Of a stretch of 6,540 nucleotides of DNA, positions 1-6,115 are shown piece after piece; positions within the stretch are counted from its first letter, which is position 1, and each line of letters opens with the position of its first letter. The position numbers were made by a program, and so were the translations under genes. Source of the DNA: Gemmobacter sp. (GTDB taxonomy: Bacteria > Pseudomonadota > Alphaproteobacteria > Rhodobacterales > Rhodobacteraceae). Below the pieces are notes generated by a model, which ran no database searches, had not been told where the DNA came from, and saw only the letters and a program-made list of their open reading frames with translations. Where the stretch lies: positions 1 to 6,540 of the forward strand of contig JAUSPL010000441.1 of assembly GCA_030656535.1 (NCBI GenBank), read 5' to 3'.

Positions 1-2
1 GC

Positions 3-27
3 AAAGAATGACGGCGCGACGGGTCGC
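3..27 (-). terminator. weak candidate terminator of aroC
   Basis: Reading the minus strand, 12 bases past the aroC stop codon, GCGA (positions 27-24) can pair with TCGC (19-16) around a CCCG loop. A partly T-rich stretch (ATTCTTT, positions 9-3) follows. The stem is only 4 bp and the T-run is interrupted and some distance from the stem, so this may be chance. The window ends too soon to show what lies downstream. Confidence 0.2.
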
Positions 28-39
28 CAGCAATCTGCC

Positions 40-1140
40 TCAGCCGATCAACCCACGCTGTCCGCCGGTCTGGCCACGGTCCAGCAGCAGGTGGTCAAGG
101 ATCACACAGGCCATCATGGCCTCGCCCACCGGCACGGCCCGGATGCCCACGCAAGGATCGTGGCGCCCTTTGGTAATCAGATCGCTATCCTCGCCGGTGA
201 CCGTCACTGTACGGCGCGGCGTCAAAATCGACGAGGTCGGCTTGACCGCGAACCGCACGATGACCGGCTGCCCGGTGGAAATTCCGCCCAGGATGCCGCC
301 GGCATGGTTGGACAGGAATTCAGGCCCGTCCGAGCCCATGCGAATTTCGTCGGCGTTGTCGACCCCGGTCAACGTGGCCGCCGCCATGCCGGCGCCGATC
401 TCGACGGCCTTGACCGCGTTGATCGACATCATGGCGGCACACAGATCGGCGTCCAGCTTGCCATAGATCGGCGCGCCCAGCCCCGGGGGTACGCCTTCTG
501 CCACCACCTCGATCACCGCGCCGACAGAGCTTCCAGCCTTGCGGATGCCGTCCAGATAGCCCGCCCATTCGGTCGCTGCGACCGGGTCCGGACACCAGAA
601 CGGATTCTCGGCGATCTGCGCGATGTCCATCCGGCCACGATCAATGCCGTGCGGCCCGATCTGCACCATATAGCCGGTCAACCAGAATCCCGGAACAAGG
701 TGCGTCAGGACCGCGCGTGCCACACCACCTGCCGCCACCCGCGCCGCAGTTTCACGCGCCGACGACCGCCCGCCGCCGCGCGGGTCCCGGACCCCATATT
801 TCAGGTGGTAGGTGATATCGGCGTGACCCGGCCGAAAACTCTGCGCTATATCGCCATAATCCTTGGACCGCTGGTCGGTATTTTCGATCATCAACTGGAT
901 CGGCGTACCCGTGGTCACACCCTGATAAACCCCGGAAAGGATTCTTACCTGATCCGGTTCTTGCCGCTGGGTTGTGAAACGGTTCTGGCCTGGGCGGCGC
1001 TTGTCCAGCCAAGGCTGGATATCCTCTTCGCACAGCGACACACCGGGGGGGCAGCCGTCCACCGTCGCGCCAAGGGCAGGACCGTGGCTTTCGCCCCAAG
1101 TGGTGACGCGGAACAGATGTCCGAAGGTATTCAGGCTCAT
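40..1140 (-). CDS. aroC: chorismate synthase
   Basis: Chorismate synthase performs the last step of the shikimate pathway in the cytoplasm. It converts 5-enolpyruvylshikimate-3-phosphate to chorismate, the precursor of aromatic amino acids, folate and ubiquinone, and uses reduced FMN. The 366 residues are full family length and align by eye with E. coli AroC from end to end. The N-terminal signature GESHG is at residues 16-20, with catalytic His19. RPGHAD is at 103-108, with the second catalytic His106. RGGGRSSARET is at 121-131 and GRHDP at 325-329 near the C-terminus. The family is a homotetramer. The ATG start at 1140 is supported by a GGGAG ribosome binding site 7 bases upstream and by the expected family start just before the FGHLFRVT block. 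The gene is divergent from the thiamine operon and shows no functional link to it. No truncation or missing key residue was seen. Confidence 0.98.
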   Translation of the reverse strand: MSLNTFGHLFRVTTWGESHGPALGATVDGCPPGVSLCEEDIQPWLDKRRPGQNRFTTQRQEPDQVRILSGVYQGVTTGTPIQLMIENTDQRSKDYGDIAQSFRPGHADITYHLKYGVRDPRGGGRSSARETAARVAAGGVARAVLTHLVPGFWLTGYMVQIGPHGIDRGRMDIAQIAENPFWCPDPVAATEWAGYLDGIRKAGSSVGAVIEVVAEGVPPGLGAPIYGKLDADLCAAMMSINAVKAVEIGAGMAAATLTGVDNADEIRMGSDGPEFLSNHAGGILGGISTGQPVIVRFAVKPTSSILTPRRTVTVTGEDSDLITKGRHDPCVGIRAVPVGEAMMACVILDHLLLDRGQTGGQRGLIG

Positions 1141-1147
1141 GGATCAG

Positions 1148-1152
1148 CTCCC
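1148..1152 (-). promoter_or_regulatory. ribosome binding site of aroC
   Basis: The minus strand reads GGGAG here, 7 bases before the aroC ATG. This is a well-placed Shine-Dalgarno sequence and it fixes the start at 1140. Confidence 0.65.
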
Positions 1153-1315
1153 AACGATCGAACGCAGACATAAGGCATGACCCGCCCGCGATAAACCCTT
1201 ATCTCGAAACCAACTCCATCCCATACGTTCCCTGCCACCCTCTGGTGTGCCCCAAGGCCCGAAGGGCCCCCGCGTCGCGCCACCACAACGCTCCAGACCC
1301 AGACAATCAGCCCCC
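1153..1315. other. divergent intergenic region between aroC and the thi operon
   Basis: No gene is supported here; the open frames crossing it have no recognisable protein content. It must contain the aroC promoter on the minus strand, but I could not find a convincing -35/-10 pair. A perfect 5-bp inverted repeat, GATAA (1190-1194) and TTATC (1199-1203) around ACCC, lies 50 bases upstream of the aroC ATG. It could be a small operator or a leader hairpin, or it could be chance. Confidence 0.5.
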
Positions 1316-1343
1316 TTGTGCCTGCCGACAGATCCCCTATCTT
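1316..1343 (+). promoter_or_regulatory. candidate sigma-70 promoter of the thi operon
   Basis: TTGTGC (1316-1321) and TATCTT (1338-1343) are separated by 16 bases and resemble -35 and -10 boxes; the -10 matches the consensus at four of six positions. Transcription would begin about 6-8 bases later, at roughly 1349-1351, which is where the first stem of the TPP aptamer begins. That placement is the best argument for it. The match is only moderate and the true promoter may differ. Confidence 0.35.
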
Positions 1344-1349
1344 GGCAGA

Positions 1350-1430
1350 TACCTCGGGGGGCCAGTCAGGCTGAGATGCGCAAGCGGACCCGTTGAACCT
1401 GAACCGGTTAGGACCGGCGGAGGGAAGGTG
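1350..1430 (+). promoter_or_regulatory. TPP riboswitch aptamer (THI box)
   Basis: This RNA element binds thiamine pyrophosphate and represses the downstream thiamine genes when TPP is plentiful. The conserved blocks occur in order. CGGGG is at 1355-1359. The core GGCTGAGATG is at 1369-1378. ACCCGTTGAACCTGA is at 1388-1402. The closing CGGAGGGAAGGT is at 1418-1429. The stems fit the known fold. P1 is ACCT (1351-1354) with AGGT (1426-1429). P2 is GGG from 1356-1359 with CCC (1389-1391). P3 is GCC (1361-1363) with GGC (1369-1371) and is unusually short. A small GC hairpin with a GCAA loop sits at 1379-1386. P5 is CCGG (1404-1407) with CCGG (1414-1417). The element is compact, about 80 nt, and lies 50 bases before thiB, which agrees with the transporter's thiamine role. 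Confidence 0.95.
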
Positions 1431-1431
1431 C

Positions 1432-1476
1432 ATGGAATGGTCCATCCCGACTCCGCCCGTCGCATTTGGAGGATGA
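1432..1476 (+). CDS. candidate 14-codon leader mini-ORF between aptamer and thiB
   Basis: An ATG at 1432 opens a 14-codon frame (MEWSIPTPPVAFGG) that ends with TGA at 1474-1476, four bases before the thiB ATG. A strong Shine-Dalgarno sequence, GGAGG at 1419-1423, lies 8 bases before this ATG but is part of the conserved 3' strand of the TPP aptamer. If the frame is translated, TPP binding would hide its ribosome binding site, and translation of the frame would open the hairpin that covers the thiB ribosome binding site. Against it, the AGGGA bases are conserved in all TPP aptamers for folding reasons, so a good-looking ribosome binding site arises there by default. The peptide resembles nothing I know. 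Confidence 0.25.
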   Translation: MEWSIPTPPVAFGG

Positions 1477-1482
1477 GACCAT
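1437..1482 (+). promoter_or_regulatory. thiB Shine-Dalgarno and sequestering hairpin (riboswitch expression platform)
   Basis: The thiB ribosome binding site GGAGG (1468-1472) lies 8 bases before the ATG at 1481. It sits in the 3' arm of a hairpin that can be read directly. ATGGTC (1437-1442) pairs with GACCAT (1477-1482). CATCC (1443-1447) pairs with GGATG (1471-1475), with A1476 bulged. TCC (1452-1454) pairs with GGA (1468-1470), with CGAC (1448-1451) looped out. The total is 14 bp and covers the whole ribosome binding site plus the first two bases of the start codon. No T-run follows, so the switch probably acts on translation and not on transcription termination. Pairing was done by eye without energy calculation. 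Confidence 0.6.
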
Positions 1483-2467
1483 GAAATCAGCCCTCATTGC
1501 TGCGGGTTTTGCCTGTGCCGCCACTTTGGCACACGCGCAGACCCCTGTATTGACAGTGCTCGCCTATGACAGCTTCGTATCCGACTGGGGCCCCGGCCCC
1601 GGCGTTGAGAAGGCCTTTGAGGCGCAATGCGGCTGCGATCTTCGCCTGATAGGTGCGGGCGACGGTGCCGCCTTGCTGGCCCGCGCCCGCCTGGAAGGTG
1701 GCCGCGGCGAGGCCGACATTGTGCTTGGGCTCGACACCAACCTGACCGCAATGGCCACGGAAACCGGCCTGTTTGTCCCGCATGGCGTGACGGGGACGCT
1801 GGATCTGCCTATCGCGTGGGATGACCCGGTCTTTTTGCCCTTTGACTGGAGCTGGTTTGCCTTTGTGCATGATCGCACCCTGGTCCCGACCCCACCCAAG
1901 TCGTTTCGTGAACTGGCAGACTCGGACTTGAAGATCGTCATTCAGGACCCCCGGTCCTCGACACCGGGTCTCGGTCTGCTGATGTGGATCAAGGCGGCCT
2001 ACGGCGACGCATCAAAGCAGATCTGGACAGACCTTGCCGACAACATCCTGACCGTGACCCCCGGTTGGTCCGAGGCCTACGATCTGTTCTTGCAAGGTGA
2101 GGCGGACATGGTTCTATCCTATACCACGTCGCCCGCCTATCATCTGATCGCCGAGAACGACGACAGCAAGGCAGCGGCCGCCTTTGACGAGGGTCACTAC
2201 ATGCAGATCGAGGTGGCGGGCGTGCTTGCATCATCGAAGAATCCGGAACTGGCGCAACAGTTCATGGCCTTCATGCTGACGGATGCGTTCCAGTCCGTGA
2301 TCCCGGAAACCAACTGGATGTACCCCGCCAAAACCCCGGAAGCAGGTTTGCCCGCAGGGTTCGACACACTTGTAAAACCGGCCATTTCGCTGCTGTTGAC
2401 GCCCTCCGAGGCCGAAACCGCCCGCGCCCCCGCGATCGAAGAGTGGCGTGGAGTATTGGCGCGCTGA
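1481..2467 (+). CDS. thiB: thiamine ABC transporter, periplasmic substrate-binding protein
   Basis: ThiB (TbpA) binds thiamine, thiamine phosphate or TPP in the periplasm and delivers it to the ThiP-ThiQ transporter. The 328 residues match E. coli ThiB in length and along the whole chain. The shared blocks are YDSFVSDWGPGP (29-40), a CxC pair (Cys50, Cys52), ADIVLGLDTNL (79-89), QDPRSSTPGLG (155-165), GWSEAY (195-200), SYTTSPAY (213-220) and NWMYP (278-282). Several of these carry the aromatic residues that line the ligand pocket in this family. Residues 1-19 form a Sec signal peptide: Lys2, then a hydrophobic core, then Ala-His-Ala with cleavage before Gln20. I chose the ATG at 1481 over an in-frame TTG at 1466 because that TTG overlaps the GGAGG ribosome binding site and would put acidic residues before the signal peptide. 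Expression should be controlled by the TPP riboswitch just upstream. It is the first gene of thiBPQ. Confidence 0.97.
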   Translation: MKSALIAAGFACAATLAHAQTPVLTVLAYDSFVSDWGPGPGVEKAFEAQCGCDLRLIGAGDGAALLARARLEGGRGEADIVLGLDTNLTAMATETGLFVPHGVTGTLDLPIAWDDPVFLPFDWSWFAFVHDRTLVPTPPKSFRELADSDLKIVIQDPRSSTPGLGLLMWIKAAYGDASKQIWTDLADNILTVTPGWSEAYDLFLQGEADMVLSYTTSPAYHLIAENDDSKAAAAFDEGHYMQIEVAGVLASSKNPELAQQFMAFMLTDAFQSVIPETNWMYPAKTPEAGLPAGFDTLVKPAISLLLTPSEAETARAPAIEEWRGVLAR

Positions 2468-4107
2468 TGCGACAGCCACCCGACCCGAGGCCTGCCAGCC
2501 GGCAGGCGTCGGACCGGGGTGCCGCCCCGGACCCAAGGGTATTTGGGTCAGGCCGAAACCGGGACGGCATCGTTCTGCCTTTGACAGGGGCTGTGGTGGC
2601 CATCGCCGTGGCGGTGGTCACCCTGGGGTCCGTGGCGGTGGTGCTGGCCCAGGGTACCGGCTTTGCGCTGATGTCGGCAGACTGGATCGCGGTGCGTTTT
2701 ACGGTCCTGCAGGCGGCAGTTTCTGCATTGGTGTCGGTGATCCTTGCCGTGCCGGTCGCGCGCGCGCTTGCGCGCCGGCGGTTTGTCGGGCGCGGCGTGT
2801 TGGTGACGGCGTTGGGGGCGCCGTTCCTGTTGCCGGTGATCGTGGCGGTGCTGGGGTTGTTGGCCGTGTTCGGACGCAACGGTGCGCTTAACAGTGGGCT
2901 GGGCGCGCTGGGGCTGCCCGCGATCAGCATTTACGGATTTCACGGGGTCATACTGGCGCATGTGTTCCTGAACCTGCCTTTGGTCGTGCGCATGATCTTG
3001 CAAGGCTGGCAGGCAATCCCGGCAGAACGGGTACGCGTGGCGCAAAGCCTTGGGTTCGGGCCCGGTGACATCGCCCGCCACCTTGAACGCCCCATGCTGC
3101 GCGCGGTGCTGCCCGGGGCTGGCCTTGCCGTGTTTCTGATCTGTTTGACCAGTTTTGCGGTAGCGCTGATTCTGGGCGGCGGTCCACGCGCGACCACGGT
3201 CGAGCTTGCGATTTTTCAGGCCATCCGATTCGATTTCGATCTGGGCCGGGCGGCGGTGCTGGCCTCGGTACAGTTTGGCCTGTGTGCGGTGGCTGTGCTG
3301 GTTGCGGGCCGGGTGACCATTCCCTCGGGGCTTGGCGTCGGGCTGGACCGTCCCTTGGTGCTGCCTGCCCCCTGCGGATGGCGCCGGTGGGTGGATGCGG
3401 TCGCAATTGCGCTGGCTGCGGGCTTCTTGCTTGCACCGCTGATGACAGTTGCTGCGCGCGGGGTGTCGGGGCTGACCGATCTGCCAGTGGCGGTCTGGCA
3501 GGCCGCAGGGCGATCCGTCATGCTGGCACTGGTCTCGACGGGTGTGACCATCGCGGCTACCCTGACTCTGGCGCAGGCCGTGATCCGGGGCGGGCGTCTG
3601 GGTCGTTTGGCCGAACTGGCCGGTATGTTACCTCTTGCGGCGTCATCTTTGGTGCTTGGGGTCGGAATCTTTCTGGCGGTGCTGCCATTTGCCAATCCGG
3701 CGCGCCTGGCGTTGCCGGTCACTGCGCTGGTGAATGCCACGCTTGCCCTGCCTTTTGCGCTGCGCCTGATCTTGCCGGCCTTGCGTGAGATCGAGATGAC
3801 GCAGGGCCGGCTGGCACAGTCGCTGGGAATGACGGGCCTGCAACGGCTGCGGCTGGTCACGGTGCCGCGCCTGCGACGTCCCTTGGGGTTTGCGGCCGGG
3901 CTGGTGGCCGCACTGGCGATGGGGGACCTTGGGGTCATCGCGCTTTTTGCCACCGAACAGTCCCAGACCTTGCCCTTGCAAATCTGGCGGTTGATGGGGG
4001 CCTACCGGACCGAGCTGGCCGAGGCCGCTGCGCTTTTGCTGGTCGCGCTCAGCTTTGGCCTTTTTATGATTTTCGATCATTGGGGGCGTCGAAATGCTGG
4101 TTCTTGA
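2467..4107 (+). CDS. thiP: thiamine ABC transporter, permease
   Basis: ThiP is the inner-membrane channel of the thiamine importer. It is a tandem fusion of two binding-protein-dependent permease domains, so one chain forms the whole membrane part. The 546 residues show two copies of the domain. The cytoplasmic EAA loops that dock the ATPase are near 180-206 (IPAERVRVAQSLGFGP) and 438-456 (EIEMTQGRLAQSLGMTG). Blocks shared with E. coli ThiP include AHVFLNLPLVVR (164-175) and LGGGPRATTVELAIFQA (236-252). About a dozen hydrophobic segments span the chain. The start ATG at 2467 overlaps the thiB stop as TGATG, with GGAG 13 bases upstream. No other in-frame ATG or GTG occurs before the first membrane segment, although an upstream GTG at 2443 is possible. 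The hydrophilic Pro/Arg-rich tail of about 34 residues is longer than in E. coli and contains a palindrome at DNA level. The gene overlaps thiQ by 14 bases. Confidence 0.97.
   Translation: MRQPPDPRPASRQASDRGAAPDPRVFGSGRNRDGIVLPLTGAVVAIAVAVVTLGSVAVVLAQGTGFALMSADWIAVRFTVLQAAVSALVSVILAVPVARALARRRFVGRGVLVTALGAPFLLPVIVAVLGLLAVFGRNGALNSGLGALGLPAISIYGFHGVILAHVFLNLPLVVRMILQGWQAIPAERVRVAQSLGFGPGDIARHLERPMLRAVLPGAGLAVFLICLTSFAVALILGGGPRATTVELAIFQAIRFDFDLGRAAVLASVQFGLCAVAVLVAGRVTIPSGLGVGLDRPLVLPAPCGWRRWVDAVAIALAAGFLLAPLMTVAARGVSGLTDLPVAVWQAAGRSVMLALVSTGVTIAATLTLAQAVIRGGRLGRLAELAGMLPLAASSLVLGVGIFLAVLPFANPARLALPVTALVNATLALPFALRLILPALREIEMTQGRLAQSLGMTGLQRLRLVTVPRLRRPLGFAAGLVAALAMGDLGVIALFATEQSQTLPLQIWRLMGAYRTELAEAAALLLVALSFGLFMIFDHWGRRNAGS
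2530..2549. repeat. perfect inverted repeat inside the thiP 5' end
   Basis: GACCCAA (2530-2536) and TTGGGTC (2543-2549) form a perfect 7-bp stem around a GGGTAT loop. It lies in the codons for residues about 22-28 of ThiP, in the extra N-terminal tail. It may be a dispersed palindromic element inserted in frame. I have an unverified impression that similar CCCAAGGGTATTTGGG sequences recur in roseobacter genomes. There is only one copy in this window. Confidence 0.5.
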
Positions 4108-4789
4108 TCGTGTAACCATCACACAAGACGACTTTAGCCTGACTGCGGACTGGCAGGTTAAACCCGGCGAACGGGTGGCGATCATCGGCCCGTCAGGGGC
4201 AGGCAAATCAACACTGCTGACCACCATCGCGGGCTTTATCATGCCGTCGGCGGGCCGCATCCTGTGGCAGGGTCAGGACATGGCGCGCCTGACACCGGGG
4301 CAGCGTCCGCTGTCCATCCTGTTTCAGGATCAGAACCTGTTTCCACATCTGACGGTTGCGCAGAACCTTGGTCTTGGGCTGTCGCCTGCATTGAAGCTTG
4401 GCCCCGCCCAGCACACGGCGATATCCGAGGCGCTGGCGAGGGTCGGCCTGTCAGACAAGGCCAAAGACCGACCCGGCAGCCTGTCCGGCGGCGAACAAAG
4501 CCGGGTCGCGCTGGCCCGTGCCTTGCTGCGCGCACGGCCCATCTTGCTGCTGGATGAACCCTTTGCGGCACTTGGCCCCGGCCTGAAATCAGAGATGCTG
4601 GCCCTTGTGGCCGAGATCGCCACGGCAACCGCAGCGCTGGTCTTGATGATCACGCATGACCCCGAAGACGCGCGCCGATTTGCGCCGCTGACGGTATTGG
4701 TCGAGGGCGGTGTTGCGCATGCACCCGTACCGACGCTGGATTTGCTGGCGGATCCACCACCTGCCCTGCGGGCCTATCTGGGGTCCTGA
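4094..4789 (+). CDS. thiQ: thiamine ABC transporter, ATP-binding protein
   Basis: ThiQ hydrolyses ATP on the cytoplasmic face of the ThiP permease to drive thiamine uptake. The 231 residues are normal length for ThiQ and carry every ATPase motif in order. Walker A GPSGAGKST is at 32-40. The Q-loop FQDQNLF is at 77-83, with Gln78. The ABC signature LSGGEQSRVALARAL is at 130-144. Walker B ILLLDEP is at 150-156, with catalytic Glu155. The switch histidine is in ITHDPEDA (186-193, His188). One feature is odd: the D-loop, usually SALD, reads AALG at 158-161, so the conserved Asp is Gly. The ATG at 4094 lies inside thiP, whose stop is at 4105-4107, and a G-rich stretch (4082-4086) 7 bases upstream may serve as its ribosome binding site. 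Translation is probably coupled to thiP. It is the last gene of the operon. Confidence 0.96.
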   Translation: MLVLDRVTITQDDFSLTADWQVKPGERVAIIGPSGAGKSTLLTTIAGFIMPSAGRILWQGQDMARLTPGQRPLSILFQDQNLFPHLTVAQNLGLGLSPALKLGPAQHTAISEALARVGLSDKAKDRPGSLSGGEQSRVALARALLRARPILLLDEPFAALGPGLKSEMLALVAEIATATAALVLMITHDPEDARRFAPLTVLVEGGVAHAPVPTLDLLADPPPALRAYLGS

Positions 4790-4810
4790 CCAGGCGGCAC
4801 CGTTGATATC

Positions 4811-4840
4811 GCAGGCGCTCACCGTCCGCCTGCAGTTCCT
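4811..4840 (+). terminator. probable terminator of the thiBPQ operon
   Basis: GCAGGCG (4811-4817) and CGCCTGC (4827-4833) form a perfect GC-rich 7-bp stem with a 9-base loop, 21 bases after the thiQ stop. AGTTCCTTT follows, which is a weak, interrupted T-tract. The position between convergent thiQ and purD fits a terminator. On the minus strand no T-run follows the stem, so any role in ending purD transcription is less clear. Confidence 0.45.
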
Positions 4841-4852
4841 TTGGTGCGGGGC

Positions 4853-6115
4853 CTAGAGCGCGCGCCAGCCGATATCGCTGCGGCAAAATCCTTCGGGCCA
4901 GGTGATCTTGTCTACCATCGCATAGGCCTCGGCACGGGCTTCGGCCAGGCTGGCACCGCGCGCCGTGACACTCAGCACACGCCCGCCATTTGCCACCAGA
5001 TGCCCGCCCTTGCGCGCGGTTCCGGCGTGAAACACCATATGGCGGCTGTCTTCGGGCACAGCATCCAGACCGCCAATGACACTGCCGCGCTGATAGGTGC
5101 CCGGATAGCCCTGCGCCGCCATGACGACGGTCAGCGCATGATCGTCAGCCCAGTTGACCGCCATGCGGTCCAGCCGACCTTCCGCGCTTGCCAACAAGAG
5201 GTCGAACACCTGCGCCCCAAGCCGCATCATCAACACCTGACATTCGGGATCACCAAACCGGACGTTGTATTCCACCAGCCGGGGTTGCCCGTTTTCAATC
5301 ATCAGACCTGCGTACAAGATGCCCTTGAACGGCATGCCGCGACGCGCCATTTCCGCCACCGTCGGCTTGACGATCCGGTCCAAAGCGATCTGCGCTATGA
5401 CATCGGTCAGGACCGGCGCGGGCGAATAGGCGCCCATTCCGCCGGTATTTGGGCCGGTATCGCCGTCGCCCACCCGTTTGTGGTCCTGGGCAGACCCGAT
5501 CGGCAACACGTTCACCCCATCGCACAGCACGAAAAAACTTGCCTCTTCGCCTGCCATGAACTCTTCGATCACCACCTCGGCACCGGCGCTGCCGAATGAT
5601 CCCCCGAACATGTCATCTATCGCCGCGATTGCCTCGGCTTCGGTCATGGCGACGACGACGCCCTTGCCTGCGGCCAGCCCATCGGCCTTGACCACGATCG
5701 GCGCGCCTTTGGCCCTGATATAAGTCCGGGCGGGGTCGGCCTCGGTGAAGCGGGCCCAAGCGGCGGTTGGCGCGCCGCAGGCATCACAGATTTCCTTGGT
5801 AAAGCTTTTGGACGATTCAAGCTGCGCCGCGGCCGCCGATGGACCGAAATGCGGAATTCCGGCATCCGCCAGCGCGTCACCGACCCCGGCGGCCAGCGGC
5901 GCTTCGGGGCCGATCACCACGAAATCCACCGCCTCCAACGCGCAAAACTCGACGACGGCACCGCCATCAAGGACATCCAGATCCGCACAGCGGGCGATAT
6001 CGGTCATACCGGGGTTGCCGGGCGCCACGAACAAGCGGTCACACTTGGGGTTTTGCCGGATCGCCCAGGCAAGCGCATGTTCGCGACCGCCACCACCTAG
6101 AATAAGGATGTTCAT
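4853..6115 (-). CDS. purD: phosphoribosylamine-glycine ligase (GAR synthetase)
   Basis: PurD carries out the second step of purine synthesis in the cytoplasm, joining 5-phosphoribosylamine and glycine with ATP to give glycinamide ribonucleotide. The 420 residues are full length for a bacterial stand-alone enzyme. The N-domain has GGGGREHA (7-14), VAPGNPG (30-36) and IGPEAPLAAG (68-77). The ATP-grasp part has VVKADGLAAGKG (141-152), EEFMAGEEASF (184-194), the phosphate-binding stretch GPNTGGMGAYSP (221-232) and the family signature RFGDPECQ (286-293). The C-terminal domain continues to the TAG stop at 4853. The start ATG at 6115 is fixed by the family beginning MNILILGGGG. Its ribosome binding site is poor (GGGGG only 4 bases upstream), and the ATG overlaps the stop of a small upstream frame as ATGA. 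The gene converges on thiQ and diverges from xseA. No key residue is missing. Confidence 0.98.
   Translation of the reverse strand: MNILILGGGGREHALAWAIRQNPKCDRLFVAPGNPGMTDIARCADLDVLDGGAVVEFCALEAVDFVVIGPEAPLAAGVGDALADAGIPHFGPSAAAAQLESSKSFTKEICDACGAPTAAWARFTEADPARTYIRAKGAPIVVKADGLAAGKGVVVAMTEAEAIAAIDDMFGGSFGSAGAEVVIEEFMAGEEASFFVLCDGVNVLPIGSAQDHKRVGDGDTGPNTGGMGAYSPAPVLTDVIAQIALDRIVKPTVAEMARRGMPFKGILYAGLMIENGQPRLVEYNVRFGDPECQVLMMRLGAQVFDLLLASAEGRLDRMAVNWADDHALTVVMAAQGYPGTYQRGSVIGGLDAVPEDSRHMVFHAGTARKGGHLVANGGRVLSVTARGASLAEARAEAYAMVDKITWPEGFCRSDIGWRAL

Noticed and set aside
91..1173. A 360-codon plus-strand open frame opposite aroC
   Set aside because: It is a mirror of the GC-rich aroC coding strand. 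The protein is rich in Arg, His and Asp with no family pattern, while aroC on the other strand carries all its signatures.
1432..1445. ATGGA/TCCAT 5-bp hairpin just after the aptamer as an intrinsic terminator
   Set aside because: The stem is short and not GC-rich, and no T-run follows it. It may matter as an alternative pairing in the expression platform but not as a terminator.
1466..1480. TTG at 1466 as the thiB start
   Set aside because: It overlaps the GGAGG ribosome binding site, leaves no ribosome binding site of its own, and would add acidic residues before the signal peptide. ATG 1481 has ideal spacing and gives a normal signal peptide.
2443..2466. GTG at 2443 as the thiP start
   Set aside because: It would lie inside the thiB coding region and lengthen an already long N-terminus. 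ATG 2467 overlaps the thiB stop in the usual coupled arrangement.
2271..3953. Several minus-strand open frames of 160-245 codons opposite thiP and the end of thiB
   Set aside because: They are Arg/Pro/Ala/Thr-rich shadows of thiP with no recognisable domain, and each overlaps a well-supported gene on the plus strand.
4841..5599. A 252-codon plus-strand open frame opposite purD
   Set aside because: It lies entirely within the reverse strand of an intact purD, and its composition is typical of shadow frames in GC-rich DNA.
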